DNA of 50,236 bases from assembly GCF_025567465.1 (NCBI RefSeq), contig NZ_JAOQKI010000019.1:1-50236 (forward strand), written 5' to 3'. A program made the translations under genes and the position numbers. This stretch comes from Roseburia_C amylophila (GTDB lineage: Bacteria > Bacillota > Clostridia > Lachnospirales > Lachnospiraceae). Positions 32,836-41,804 of this stretch are shown piece by piece (the first letter of the stretch is position 1; each line of letters opens with the position of its first letter). The notes beneath the pieces were generated by a model. The model was not told the DNA's origin, ran no database searches, and was given only the letters and a program-made list of their open reading frames with translations.

Positions 32836-34293
32836 TTATTTGTCATCAATACTGTAGTTTGGTGCTTCTTTTGTGATATGAATGTCATGTGGATGACTTT
32901 CCTTTAAGGAAGCAGCAGTAATCTTAACGAAACGGCCTCTTTCCTGTAATTCTGGAATAGTAGGACATCCGCAGTAACCCATACCGGAACGGATACCACC
33001 GATTAACTGGAATACGGTATCTTCAAGGCTTCCCTTGTAAGCCACACGACCTTCAACACCTTCCGGAACAAGCTTCTTAGCACCTTCCTGGAAGTAACGG
33101 TCTTTGCTTCCGTTTTCCATAGCTGCAAGAGAACCCATACCACGGTAAACTTTGTATTTTCTTCCCTGATATAATTCGAAGGTTCCAGGAGCTTCGTCAC
33201 ATCCTGCGAACATGCTTCCCATCATACATACATTACCGCCGGCAGCTAAAGCCTTGGTCATGTCTCCGGAGTACTTGATACCACCATCGGCGATGATTGG
33301 AATACCATATTCTTTTGCAACTGCAAAGGCATCCATGACAGCAGTAATCTGAGGAACACCAATACCTGCAACCACACGGGTAGTACAGATAGAACCAGGT
33401 CCGATACCAACCTTAACAGCATCAGCACCAGCTTCAATTAAAGACTTGGTTGCTTCACCAGTTGCTACGTTACCTGCGATAACCTGAAGATCAGGATAAG
33501 CAGCTTTGATTTTCCTAACTGCATTTAAGATATTTAAGGAATGTCCATGTGCGGAATCTACAACGATTACATCGACATGGGATTTTACCAGTGCATCGAT
33601 ACGGTCCATCATGTTAGCAGTAATACCAACAGCAGCACCACAAAGCAGTCTGCCCTGGTCATCCTTTGCGGATAATGGATATTTAATCTGTTTTTCAATA
33701 TCTTTGATTGTGATAAGACCTTTTAAGTGAAAATCTTTATCAACAATTGGAAGTTTTTCTTTTCTTGCCTTAGCGAGAATTTTTTTCGCTTCGTCTAATG
33801 TGATTCCTTCCGGAGCAGTAATAAGACCATCGGAAGTCATGCTTTCTTTAATTTTCTTTGTATAATCTGTTTCGAATTTCAAATCACGATTGGTGATGAT
33901 GCCGACTAATTTTCCGTTTTCTGTAATAGGAACTCCGGAAATGCGGAAGTTGTGCATTAAATCTTCTGCGTCAGCTAATGTATGATCTGGGGATAAGAAA
34001 AATGGGTCTGTGATAACTCCATTTTCGGAACGTTTTACCTTGTCCACTTCCTCCGCCTGAGCCTCGATAGACATGTTTTTGTGGATGATTCCGATACCAC
34101 CCTGTCTTGCCATAGCTATTGCCATGCGATGTTCAGTTACTGTGTCCATTCCAGCACTCATCATTGGAATGTTCAATTTGATTTTCTTAGTCAGGTAAGT
34201 GGTAAGATCAATCATATTAGGAGTAACTTCCGAATATGCAGGAACCAGCAAAACATCATCAAATGTAATTCCTTCACCGATAATTTTACCCAT
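32836..34293 (-). CDS. guaB: Inosine-5'-monophosphate dehydrogenase
   Basis: This 485-residue enzyme oxidises IMP to XMP, the committed step of GMP synthesis. The TIM barrel begins EGITFDDVLLVPAYSEV, is interrupted by two CBS domains (about residues 90-205), and carries the active-site loop GIGPGSICTTR with the catalytic cysteine. Start ATG 34293 has GAGAGG upstream. It is transcribed from its own consensus-like promoter, divergently from hisA. Confidence 0.97.
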   Translation of the reverse strand: MGKIIGEGITFDDVLLVPAYSEVTPNMIDLTTYLTKKIKLNIPMMSAGMDTVTEHRMAIAMARQGGIGIIHKNMSIEAQAEEVDKVKRSENGVITDPFFLSPDHTLADAEDLMHNFRISGVPITENGKLVGIITNRDLKFETDYTKKIKESMTSDGLITAPEGITLDEAKKILAKARKEKLPIVDKDFHLKGLITIKDIEKQIKYPLSAKDDQGRLLCGAAVGITANMMDRIDALVKSHVDVIVVDSAHGHSLNILNAVRKIKAAYPDLQVIAGNVATGEATKSLIEAGADAVKVGIGPGSICTTRVVAGIGVPQITAVMDAFAVAKEYGIPIIADGGIKYSGDMTKALAAGGNVCMMGSMFAGCDEAPGTFELYQGRKYKVYRGMGSLAAMENGSKDRYFQEGAKKLVPEGVEGRVAYKGSLEDTVFQLIGGIRSGMGYCGCPTIPELQERGRFVKITAASLKESHPHDIHITKEAPNYSIDDK

Positions 34294-34355
34294 TTTCTCG
34301 TTTCCTCTCTTTCTTATTAAAAAGTGTGTAATATAATAAAGCCTTTAATTTCTCA

Positions 34356-34384
34356 ATTCTAGCAAAAAAATAATATACTGTCAA
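34356..34384 (-). promoter_or_regulatory. Promoter of guaB
   Basis: On the minus strand TTGACA (34384-34379) and TAGAAT (34361-34356) have a 17-bp spacer, about 60 bp before the guaB start codon. Confidence 0.75.
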
Positions 34385-34399
34385 TTGTTAAAACAACTA

Positions 34400-34428
34400 T
34401 TCCATTTTATACAAAAATATGTTATTCT
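34400..34428 (+). promoter_or_regulatory. Promoter of the hisA-glnA operon
   Basis: TTCCAT (34400-34405) and TATTCT (34423-34428) are 17 bp apart. The -35 is poor. Transcription would start near 34434, just at the leader hairpin. Confidence 0.4.
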
Positions 34429-34435
34429 TTTAGAC

Positions 34436-34475
34436 GGACAACGGGGTCAACCAAGGGTGAACGTTGTCCTTTTTT
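34436..34475 (+). promoter_or_regulatory. Leader terminator-like hairpin before hisA (possible attenuator)
   Basis: GGACAACG (34436-34443) pairs with CGTTGTCC (34462-34469), followed by T6. It has the form of an intrinsic terminator placed between the promoter and hisA, 21 bp before the start codon. I see no T-box, leader peptide of histidine codons or known riboswitch, so the antitermination signal is unknown; the ANTAR protein encoded in the same operon is one candidate. Confidence 0.45.
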
Positions 34476-34495
34476 CAAACAGAGGGGGAAAAAGG

Positions 34496-35275
34496 ATGGA
34501 ATTTCGACCGTGCATAGACATCCATAATGGCAAGGTCAAGCAGATTGTGGGCGGAAGTCTTAAGGATGAAGGAAATCAGGCAAAAGAGAATTTTGTGGCG
34601 GAACAGGATGCCGCTTATTTTGCAGAATTTTATAAAAAAGATAAGATTCGTGGCGGACATATCATTCTGCTGAATCCGTCAGACAGTTCTTATTATAAAG
34701 AAACGAAACGTCAGGCACTGCTTGCACTTCGCACATATCCGGGCGGTATGCAGGTTGGCGGCGGCATTCATGCAGAGAATGCCAAAGAATTTATCGAGGC
34801 AGGAGCCAGTCATGTAATTGTGACATCCTATGTATTTAAGGATGGAAAAGTAAATTATAATAATCTGGAGAAAATTCTTGCAGCAGTAGGAAAAGAGCAT
34901 CTGGTTCTGGATTTAAGCTGCCGGAAAAAAGATGGCGACTACTATATAGTGACAGACCGCTGGCAGAAATTTACCGAAGAGAAAATCACGCCGGAGTTAT
35001 TAGATAAATTAAAGGAATATGCGGATGAATTTTTAGTACATGCAGTAGATGTAGAGGGAAAAGCATCCGGCATTGAAGTCCCACTGGCAGAAATGTTAGG
35101 AGACTGGGGCAGAATTCCAATTACATATGCCGGAGGAGTCGGCAGTTTTGAAGATTTAAAGCGGTTAAAAGAACATGGAAAAGGCAGGCTTAATGTGACG
35201 ATAGGCAGTGCATTAGACCTGTTTGGCGGCAGAATGGCATATAAAGAGGTTCTGCAGTATATAAATCAAGTATAA
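34496..35275 (+). CDS. hisA: Phosphoribosylformimino-AICAR-phosphate isomerase, eukaryotic type
   Basis: This 259-residue TIM-barrel enzyme catalyses the Amadori rearrangement of ProFAR to PRFAR in histidine synthesis. RPCIDIHNGKVKQIVGGSL at the N-terminus and the later YAGGVGSFEDL are typical. The sequence follows the fungal/plant HIS6-like subfamily (CIDxHxGxVKQIVGG), also found in some Clostridia, rather than the usual bacterial HisA. ATG 34496 has GAGGGGG and AAAGGA upstream. It stands apart from other his genes and is followed after 19 bp by glnA. Confidence 0.88.
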   Translation: MEFRPCIDIHNGKVKQIVGGSLKDEGNQAKENFVAEQDAAYFAEFYKKDKIRGGHIILLNPSDSSYYKETKRQALLALRTYPGGMQVGGGIHAENAKEFIEAGASHVIVTSYVFKDGKVNYNNLEKILAAVGKEHLVLDLSCRKKDGDYYIVTDRWQKFTEEKITPELLDKLKEYADEFLVHAVDVEGKASGIEVPLAEMLGDWGRIPITYAGGVGSFEDLKRLKEHGKGRLNVTIGSALDLFGGRMAYKEVLQYINQV

Positions 35276-35294
35276 GGAAAAGGAGAGCGGCAGT

Positions 35295-36623
35295 ATGAAG
35301 TATACAAAACAGGATATTATCCGTATGGCAGATGAAGAAGATGTGGAATTTATCCGGCTTCAGTTTACGGATATGTTTGGAACCTTAAAAAATGTGGCAA
35401 TTACACGAAGTCAGTTAGAGAAGGCACTGAATAATCAGTGTATGTTTGACGGCTCATCCATAGAAGGCTTTGTCCGGATTGAGGAGTCCGATATGTATCT
35501 TTACCCGGATTTAGACACATTTACTATTTTCCCATGGAGACCACAGCAGGGAAAAGTTGCAAGAATTATCTGTGACGTTTATTGTGCAGACGGAACACCT
35601 TTCGAAGGAGACCCAAGATACGTATTGCGGAAAGAGATTACGCGTGCAGCAAAGATGGGCTATACCTTTGATGTAGGACCAGAGTGTGAATTTTTCTTAT
35701 TCCATACCGATGACAATGGCCAGCCCACAACCGTTTCCCATGAGAAAGCAGGATACTTTGACTTAGGACCGGTAGACTTAGGTGAAAATGCGAGACGTGA
35801 TATGGTGCTGACTTTAGAGGATATGGGATTTGAAATCGAGGCATCCCATCATGAAGTAGCACCGGCACAGCATGAAATTGATTTCCGTTATGATGAAGCA
35901 TTGGCAACAGCCGATAAGATTATGACTTTTAAACTGGCAGTTAAGACCATTGCAAAGCGTCATGGCTTATTTGCAAGCTTTATGCCAAAGCCAAAATATG
36001 GAATCAACGGTTCCGGCATGCATATTAATATGTCACTTTCCCAGAATGGAAAAAATATATTTGATGACCCATCCGGTGAACTTGGTTTGAGCAAAGAAGC
36101 ATATTATTTCATTGGCGGAATAATGAAACATATGAAAGGCATGTCAGCGATTACCAATCCGCTGGTAAATTCCTATAAGAGACTGGTTCCGGGCTATGAA
36201 GCACCGATTTACATTGCATGGTCTGCAACGAACCGCAGTCCGCTGATTCGTATTCCGGCATCCAGAGGGGCAGGAACCAGGGTGGAATTAAGATGTCCGG
36301 ACCCGGCAGCCAATCCATATCTGGCATTGGCAGTATGCCTTGCAGCAGGCTTAGATGGAATTGAAAATAAGATTATGCCACCGGAAGAGGTAAGAGAAAA
36401 TGTATTTGAAATGAGACTTTCCAGGAAAGCGGAAAAGGGTATTGAATCACTTCCGGGAGATTTAATGGAAGCAATCGAAGAGTTTGAACACGATGATTAT
36501 ATCAAAGGGGTTTTAGGACCACATATTACAGAGAAATATGCAGAAGCCAAGAAGGCTGAGTGGGCGGACTACAGAGCCCAGGTGACACAGTGGGAGATTG
36601 ATGAGTATCTGTATAAGATTTAG
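35295..36623 (+). CDS. glnA: Glutamine synthetase, type I
   Basis: This 442-residue enzyme makes glutamine from glutamate, ammonia and ATP. Signatures include FDGSSIEGFVRIEESDMYL, GSGMHINMSLS, NSYKRLVPGYEAP and the glutamate-containing SRGAGTRVELRCPDPAANPY. The length fits the GSI-alpha group of Firmicutes, and the adenylylation-site region of GSI-beta is absent. AAAAGGAG precedes ATG 35295. It lies between hisA and an ANTAR antiterminator gene, which suggests control by RNA antitermination. Confidence 0.96.
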   Translation: MKYTKQDIIRMADEEDVEFIRLQFTDMFGTLKNVAITRSQLEKALNNQCMFDGSSIEGFVRIEESDMYLYPDLDTFTIFPWRPQQGKVARIICDVYCADGTPFEGDPRYVLRKEITRAAKMGYTFDVGPECEFFLFHTDDNGQPTTVSHEKAGYFDLGPVDLGENARRDMVLTLEDMGFEIEASHHEVAPAQHEIDFRYDEALATADKIMTFKLAVKTIAKRHGLFASFMPKPKYGINGSGMHINMSLSQNGKNIFDDPSGELGLSKEAYYFIGGIMKHMKGMSAITNPLVNSYKRLVPGYEAPIYIAWSATNRSPLIRIPASRGAGTRVELRCPDPAANPYLALAVCLAAGLDGIENKIMPPEEVRENVFEMRLSRKAEKGIESLPGDLMEAIEEFEHDDYIKGVLGPHITEKYAEAKKAEWADYRAQVTQWEIDEYLYKI

Positions 36624-36656
36624 TAGATGTAAGAAAATGCTACAGGAGATAAGAAC

Positions 36657-37205
36657 TTGATTAATGTTATTGTTGCATTCCCTAAGATAGAAAATGCCAA
36701 AAGTATAAAAAATATACTTGTGCGCAGTGGATTTCATGTAGATGCAGCAGTCACAACAGGGGCTCAGGCATTGCAGTATGCGAATTCGTTAGATGGAGGT
36801 ATATTGGTCTGCAGTCCAAGATTTGTGGACATGATGTATACAGAACTGCATGAATATATTCCTGCTACATTTCAGATGCTTCTTGTTGCTTCGCCGGATA
36901 TCTGTAATGAGCATGAAGTTGCTGATATTATGTGCCTTTCCATGCCGCTTAAAGTGCACGAACTGATACAGACGGTAGAGACCATGTCTTATACTATTAC
37001 CAGAATGCGTAAGAAACGGCGTACGGAACCGAAGGTACGGAGCGAAGAGGAAAAACGCATGTTACAGGATGCTAAAGAACTTCTGATGGTACGAAATAAC
37101 ATGAGTGAAGAAGAAGCACACCGGTATATCCAGAAACGAAGTATGGATAATGGAACCGGACTCATCGAGACGGCACAGATGATTTTGAGCCTTATGCATG
37201 CATAA
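36657..37205 (+). CDS. ANTAR-domain antitermination regulator with pseudo-receiver
   Basis: This 182-residue protein starts with TTG at 36657, 8 nt after AGGAG. The first half is receiver-like (residues 1-115), but the phospho-acceptor aspartate is not apparent (GGILVCSPRF at the expected strand). The C-terminal ANTAR domain (EEKRMLQDAKELLMVRNNMS, EEAHRYIQKRSMDNG) binds paired hexaloop RNA hairpins to prevent termination. Position directly after glnA indicates nitrogen control. Because the receiver lacks the aspartate, regulation may be by a ligand or partner rather than by phosphorylation. Confidence 0.85.
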   Translation: MINVIVAFPKIENAKSIKNILVRSGFHVDAAVTTGAQALQYANSLDGGILVCSPRFVDMMYTELHEYIPATFQMLLVASPDICNEHEVADIMCLSMPLKVHELIQTVETMSYTITRMRKKRRTEPKVRSEEEKRMLQDAKELLMVRNNMSEEEAHRYIQKRSMDNGTGLIETAQMILSLMHA

Positions 37206-37261
37206 GTATGAAAAATAGGTTAAATATAGTAGATTATTTAGAGAGAAGAAAAGGAGATATT

Positions 37262-38476
37262 ATGTATCAGATTAATGAAAACTACCAGAAATTACCAGGA
37301 AGCTATTTATTCAGTACCATTGCCAAAAAGGTAAATGCATTTACCCAGGCAAATCCGGATAAGAATATCATCCGTCTTGGAATCGGGGATGTCACCCAGC
37401 CAATCGCTCCGGCAATTATTGAGGCTTTACATAAGGCAGTTGATGAGATGGCAGATCCTGCAACCTTCCATGGATATGCACCGGATTTGGGATATGATTT
37501 CCTGCGTAATGCTATTGTAAAAAATGATTATCAGGCAAGAGGATGTGCAATCGAAGCAGATGAAATTTTCGTATCCGATGGAGCAAAGAGTGATTCTGGA
37601 AATATTCAGGAATTATTCGGACCGGATATAAGAATTGCTGTATGTGACCCGGTATACCCGGTATATGTGGATTCCAATGTTATGGCTGGAAGAACCGGTA
37701 CATATAACCCGGATACCCAGATGTGGAGCAATGTAATTTATATGCCATGTACCAGAGAAAATAATTTCGTGCCGGAATTCCCGAAGGAGACACCAGATGT
37801 AATTTATCTGTGCCTGCCAAATAACCCAACCGGAACAACCATCACCAAAGCACAGTTACAGGAATGGGTAGATTATGCCAATAAAGAAGGTGCATTGATC
37901 ATTTATGATGGTGCTTATGAAGCATACATTTCAGAAGCAGATGTTGCTCATACCATTTACGAATGTGAAGGAGCACAGACCTGTGCCATCGAGATTAAGA
38001 GCTTTTCAAAGAATGCAGGATTTACCGGAGTACGTCTTGGATATACTGTAGTACCAAAGGATTTGAAATGCAATGGCGTATCTTTACATGATATGTGGGC
38101 AAGACGTCACGGCACCAAATTCAACGGCGCACCTTATATCGTACAGCGTGCCGGTGAAGCAGTATATTCCGAAGCTGGAAAAGCACAGTTGAAAGAACAG
38201 GTTGCATATTACATGAAAAATGCAAGCGTAATCAAAACCGGTCTTAAAGAAGCAGGATTCGAAGTATTCGGTGGCGTAAATGCACCATATATCTGGTTAA
38301 AGACACCGGAGCAGATGACATCCTGGGATTTCTTTGATTACCTCTTAGAAAATGCCAATGTAGTAGGAACACCGGGATCCGGATTCGGACCAAGTGGAGA
38401 AGGATACTTCAGACTGACAGCATTCGGAACATATGAGAATTCAGTTGCAGCATTAGAGAGAATTAAGGCATTATAA
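37262..38476 (+). CDS. dapL: LL-diaminopimelate aminotransferase
   Basis: This 404-residue PLP enzyme converts tetrahydrodipicolinate to LL-diaminopimelate in one step of lysine and cell-wall synthesis. Signatures include LGIGDVTQPIAPAI, FVSDGAKSDSGNIQELFG, CLPNNPTGT and the PLP lysine in SFSKNAGFTGVRLG. ATG 37262 follows AAAAGGAGAT. It lies 57 bp after the ANTAR gene and ends the hisA-glnA operon. Confidence 0.95.
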   Translation: MYQINENYQKLPGSYLFSTIAKKVNAFTQANPDKNIIRLGIGDVTQPIAPAIIEALHKAVDEMADPATFHGYAPDLGYDFLRNAIVKNDYQARGCAIEADEIFVSDGAKSDSGNIQELFGPDIRIAVCDPVYPVYVDSNVMAGRTGTYNPDTQMWSNVIYMPCTRENNFVPEFPKETPDVIYLCLPNNPTGTTITKAQLQEWVDYANKEGALIIYDGAYEAYISEADVAHTIYECEGAQTCAIEIKSFSKNAGFTGVRLGYTVVPKDLKCNGVSLHDMWARRHGTKFNGAPYIVQRAGEAVYSEAGKAQLKEQVAYYMKNASVIKTGLKEAGFEVFGGVNAPYIWLKTPEQMTSWDFFDYLLENANVVGTPGSGFGPSGEGYFRLTAFGTYENSVAALERIKAL

Positions 38477-38508
38477 GTCAGTATCATAAGGATATACGAA
38501 ATATAGAA

Positions 38509-38539
38509 GGGACAGCGATTTTAATTGCTGTCTCTTTTT
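38509..38539 (+). terminator. Terminator after dapL
   Basis: GGGACAGC (38509-38516) and GCTGTCTC (38527-38534) form an 8-bp stem followed by T5. Confidence 0.85.
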
Positions 38540-38655
38540 GGCATCCGATATAACAGGCAATTGGGAAGAAAAATATATTTATTTTAAAAAGTTTGGATAT
38601 CTAAGAACATCTGGATGATATGCACTGGAATGCCAGCAGTTCTTAAATATCGGTT

Positions 38656-38960
38656 TTGCCTGATGGTAAACTGTCTTTCCGTTGCTTTGACGGGGGCACT
38701 GCACTGTCCGTCAACTACGGATGCAACATAAAATCTGCAAGGGGCACTAAGAATTTCGTTATAAATAGTATCCATTCCGGCAACCGGCGCAAATTCACAT
38801 CCATGTTCAAATGCGCCTCGCTGGCACTTCCCTGTGCCAGCGTTGCCGGATAACAGACGAAATTCTAAGTGCCCCTAACAGACCTTATCATGCATCTGTA
38901 GTTGACGAACAATACAGTGCCTCTGTCAAACATTGGAAAGACAGTTTACCATCAAGCAAT
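38656..38960. mobile_element. MITE-like palindromic element of about 300 bp
   Basis: Two imperfect inverted arms of about 104 bp (38656-38760 and 38857-38960) flank a centre with nested stems: CCGGCAAC/GTTGCCGG (38777-38784, 38842-38849), GCGCA/TGCGC, and CGCTGGCAC/GTGCCAGCG (38819-38842). It encodes no transposase. Both arms carry the same out-reading sequence, which on either strand can be read as ERQFTI(R/K)Q. The right arm runs into the GH94 remnant. The stretch 38540-38655 shows nothing else. Confidence 0.6.
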
Positions 38961-39376
38961 ACGGACATTTTGACAATGAGAAAAGAGAATATGTAATTGA
39001 CCGGGTGGATTTGCCGGCATCCTGGACAAACTACCTTGGCGTAAAAGATACCTGTGTGGTTGTAAATCATACAGCGGGGGGGGGCTATATGTTTTACAAG
39101 ACACCGGAGTATCATCGTGTAACAAGATTCCGGGCGAATGGAGTTCCAATGGATCGTCCGGGACATTATGTATATATCCGCGATGAAGAAGACGGAGATT
39201 ACTGGAGTGTTTCCTGGCAGCCAGTTGGCAAATCACTGGATGAAGCAAAATATACCTGCCGTCATGGAATGAGTTATTCCAAATACAGCTGTGATTACAA
39301 AGGAATTGCAGCAGAGCAGACCTTAGTTGTTAAGATAAAATTTTACCCGAAGATGTCCGATTGGCACATGAAATGA
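38933..39376 (+). pseudogene. Remnant of a GH94 glycoside phosphorylase (N-terminal part)
   Basis: About 130 codons match the N-terminus of cellobiose/chitobiose phosphorylases: GHFDNEKREYVIDRVDLP, WTNYLGVKDTCVVVNHTAG, MFYKTPEYHRVTRFRANG, VPMDRPGHYVYIRD and TCRHGMSYSKY. Intact enzymes are about 800 residues. Similarity stops near 39330 and the frame ends at 39376, so most of the gene has been deleted. Its first codons come from the palindromic element. A run of nine G at about 39076-39084 lies in the HTAGGG region. It is almost certainly non-functional. Confidence 0.75.
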
Positions 39377-39421
39377 CAGAAAGGTTAAAAATTTTATCAA
39401 AGTATTCTTTTCCTGAAAAAC

Positions 39422-39583
39422 CTTCTTACGGAAGTAATAAATGCGACAAACGGAAACATTATTTTAGCATCAACCATATTTGGAAACACACCAAAGGTTG
39501 CAGGAAAGAACTATTATGTAGGAACAAATTTAGCGGTTGCAAAACAGGCATTAAATGAAAGACATTTTCTTAACCAAAAATAG
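39422..39583 (+). pseudogene. Unidentified ORF fragment
   Basis: A 53-codon frame without start ends at TAG 39581 (contains GNTPKVAGKNYYVGTNLAVA, then KQALNERHF). It looks like real protein sequence, but I cannot name the family. It is probably the tail of a gene deleted with the GH94 gene. Bases 39377-39421 join the two remnants and contain a copy of the TTCCGTAAGAAG motif in reverse. Confidence 0.35.
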
Positions 39584-39621
39584 CGAAAATCTGGTTAAGA
39601 AAGCAAGAATTTAAGAATTAG

Positions 39622-39661
39622 AAAAATGCTGTAAACCCGCATAAATCAAGGCTTACAGCAT
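39622..39661 (-). terminator. Terminator of the tRNA-Gly gene
   Basis: On the minus strand ATGCTGTAAGCC and GGTTTACAGCAT form an imperfect 12-bp stem followed by TTTTTC. Confidence 0.75.
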
Positions 39662-39673
39662 CCAAAAAAATAG

Positions 39674-39746
39674 AGCGATAGACGGGGCTCGAACCCGCGG
39701 TCTCGACCTTGGCAAGGTCGCGCGTTACCAACTACGCCACTATCGC
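39674..39746 (-). tRNA. tRNA-Gly (GCC)
   Basis: The minus strand folds as a cloverleaf: acceptor GCGATAG/CTATCGC, D stem GCGT/ACGC, anticodon stem CGACC/GGTCG with loop TTGCCAA (anticodon GCC), T arm GGTTCGAGCCC, and discriminator U. CCA is not encoded. The variable loop is short (class I). Confidence 0.93.
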
Positions 39747-39768
39747 ATTTGTGCTGAACACGAAATTT

Positions 39769-39797
39769 ACTATACTATAAGAAAAAGGGTTTGTCAA
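39769..39797 (-). promoter_or_regulatory. Promoter of the tRNA-Gly gene
   Basis: On the minus strand TTGACA (39797-39792) and TATAGT (39774-39769) have a 17-bp spacer, 22 bp before the tRNA. Confidence 0.7.
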
Positions 39798-39857
39798 GTG
39801 TAATATTAGAAAAGTTTTCACATAAAATACAATAAGCAAGAAAGCAGGAGGACTCCC

Positions 39858-40307
39858 TTGAGTGCAAAGACAAAGATTGTAGTGCTTCATATGAAGGAAC
39901 TGATTTACACAGGAATTTTTGCGGTACTTGGAATATTACTGGTATTATTGTTGGTCTATATGTTTTCTCCGGATAAAGATGAGGAGAGCCGGGAGACCAT
40001 GAAATATGTGGCAGGGGTATATACGTCTTCCATCATATTTAATGATAAAACCGTGGATGTGGAGGTTGTGGTGGATGAGAATAAAATCAATTCCATTTCT
40101 CTGGTAAATCTCGATGAAACTGTAACCGCAATGTATCCGTTGATGCAGCCGGCACTGGATAATTTGAAAGAACAGATATATGAAAATCAGTCAACGGATA
40201 ATCTCAGCTATTCCGATGATAACCAGTATACGTCCATGGTGCTGATTCACGCCATTGATGATGCCCTGGAAAAAGCAGCGGCTGCCCCGGAGACAGAGGC
40301 GGAGTAA
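39858..40307 (+). CDS. Single-pass membrane protein of unknown function (149 aa)
   Basis: The protein begins from TTG 39858, six nt after AGGAGG. A hydrophobic helix (about residues 17-35, GIFAVLGILLVLLLVYMF) anchors an outward domain of about 110 residues (YTSSIIFNDKTVDVEVVVDE), reminiscent of FMN-binding-type beta repeats but lacking the flavinylation motif. No family is assigned. It precedes the YgjP-like gene by about 50-90 bp and may be cotranscribed with it. Confidence 0.65.
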   Translation: MSAKTKIVVLHMKELIYTGIFAVLGILLVLLLVYMFSPDKDEESRETMKYVAGVYTSSIIFNDKTVDVEVVVDENKINSISLVNLDETVTAMYPLMQPALDNLKEQIYENQSTDNLSYSDDNQYTSMVLIHAIDDALEKAAAAPETEAE

Positions 40308-40393
40308 CAGTATAAAATGATACGACAGAAATAGCAAAAGGAAAACAAGAAAAAGGCTTGTCAGTGCCGGGACCAAAAAGCTATAATAATGAA

Positions 40394-40957
40394 ATGGAGA
40401 ATACAATACAATATGAACTGACACCAAAAAAAGTAAAGAATATTATCATCCGGGTAAAAGCCAATGGCGTAGTAGCAGTAACGATGCCCTATCGCATGAG
40501 CAAAAAGAAAGTGGATGCATTTGTGCAGAGCAAGGCGGAGTGGATCCGCATGATGCAAAAGAAGCTTGCAAATCAGCAGAGGATAGATGTGGATGCACTG
40601 GAGTGGAACCGGCAGAAAGAGCAGTATTTAAGAGATATACTGCTGCAGGAGTATGAACTGTTTCGGGCTTATCATATTTCTATGCCAACGGTCAGATTCC
40701 GCAGCATGACCAGCCGCTATGGAAGCTGCTGCAAGGCAAAGGCATCCATTACTTTGAATAAAGTACTGGCAGACCTTCCGTTAGAATGCGCAGAATATGT
40801 TGCTGCTCATGAACTGGCACACCTGGTAGAAGCAAATCACAGCAGACGATTTTATCAGGTGCTGGATACTGTGATGTCAGATCATAGAATACGAGAAAAG
40901 AGGTTGAGAGAATATGCGTTATTCCATGGAAAACGCGAGCATGAAGGTGGAAGTTGA
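40394..40957 (+). CDS. YgjP/SprT-like zinc metallopeptidase (DUF45)
   Basis: This protein of about 187 residues has the DUF45/WLM-type pattern: an N-terminal half KKVKNIIIRVKANGVVAV, then TSRYGSCCKAKASITLN and the zinc motif HELAHLVEANHSRRF (HExxH plus a third histidine). These are presumed intracellular metallopeptidases of unknown substrate. The start is uncertain: ATG 40394 has no clear ribosome site, and TTG 40358 in frame has only AAAAGG. Its end overlaps the start of the next gene by 44 bp, so the two are coupled. Confidence 0.8.
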   Translation: MENTIQYELTPKKVKNIIIRVKANGVVAVTMPYRMSKKKVDAFVQSKAEWIRMMQKKLANQQRIDVDALEWNRQKEQYLRDILLQEYELFRAYHISMPTVRFRSMTSRYGSCCKAKASITLNKVLADLPLECAEYVAAHELAHLVEANHSRRFYQVLDTVMSDHRIREKRLREYALFHGKREHEGGS

Positions 40958-41804
40958 GTCCCTTGGGGCAGAACTGAAATCTGTGCTTGGAAAGAAAAGT
41001 AACATTGAGTACATGTGGTGCAGCAATCCGGAGTATTACAAACGGAGTGCACCAAACCTGTTTCCGATTGTTGGAAGCTTAAAAGACGGAGTCTATCATT
41101 ATCAGGGAAAGTCTTACAAGATGGGACAGCACGGCTATGTCCGTGATGTAGAGTGGAAGGTGGAGAAAAAAGATGAAAACACACTCGTTTTTACCCATCA
41201 GTCCGATGATACAACAAAAGAAAAATATCCCTTCGATTATGAGATGGAATTAATCTATCATATGAATGGCAACAGACTGGAAATCACATGGAACATTAAG
41301 AATACCGGCAAGGAAAAAATGTATTTTTCCTGTGGATTCCATCCATGCTTCTCCTGCCCGGTACATGGCGAAGCGGACAAGAGCGGTTATGGCTATGACA
41401 TGCATATGAATGGAAATGTCATCTGTCGTGATTTTGACGTAGAATCCGGACTGGCATTAAACAGCAAAAGTGAGCTTAAGTTAGAAAATGGATTTGCAGC
41501 ATTTACGAAGGATTTCTTTGACAATGGTGCTTATGTGATAGAGAATAACCAGACTCATGAAGTATCCTTGCGTGATCCGGAAGGAAAGAATTACTTAAAT
41601 GTGTATTTCCCGGAAGCTCCGTTATTTGGACTCTGGTCAGCAGAGAAGAAGAATGCACCATATGCAGCCATTGAACCTTGGTTTGGAAGATGCGATAAAG
41701 AGGATTTTAACGGAAGCTTGGAAGAAAGGGAATGGGGACATGCGTTAGCGCAGGGTGCATGCTTTCAGGCAGCATACACCATAGAAATTGCAGGAGAAGA
41801 TTAA
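40914..41804 (+). CDS. Aldose 1-epimerase family protein (LacX-like)
   Basis: This 296-residue protein has the galactose-mutarotase-like beta-sandwich fold. NLFPIVGSLKDGVY, MGQHGYVRDVEW, SCGFHPCFSCP (histidine) and AAIEPWFGRCD (catalytic glutamate region) match the LacX-like group, which acts on unknown sugars. GAAAAGAGG lies upstream of ATG 40914, inside the metallopeptidase gene. The stop codon overlaps by 4 bp with that of the convergent DUF3783 gene. Confidence 0.85.
   Translation: MRYSMENASMKVEVESLGAELKSVLGKKSNIEYMWCSNPEYYKRSAPNLFPIVGSLKDGVYHYQGKSYKMGQHGYVRDVEWKVEKKDENTLVFTHQSDDTTKEKYPFDYEMELIYHMNGNRLEITWNIKNTGKEKMYFSCGFHPCFSCPVHGEADKSGYGYDMHMNGNVICRDFDVESGLALNSKSELKLENGFAAFTKDFFDNGAYVIENNQTHEVSLRDPEGKNYLNVYFPEAPLFGLWSAEKKNAPYAAIEPWFGRCDKEDFNGSLEEREWGHALAQGACFQAAYTIEIAGED

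Noticed and set aside
39076..39084. Run of nine G as a phase-variation switch
   Set aside because: It lies inside a gene remnant that is already truncated, so slippage would have no effect.
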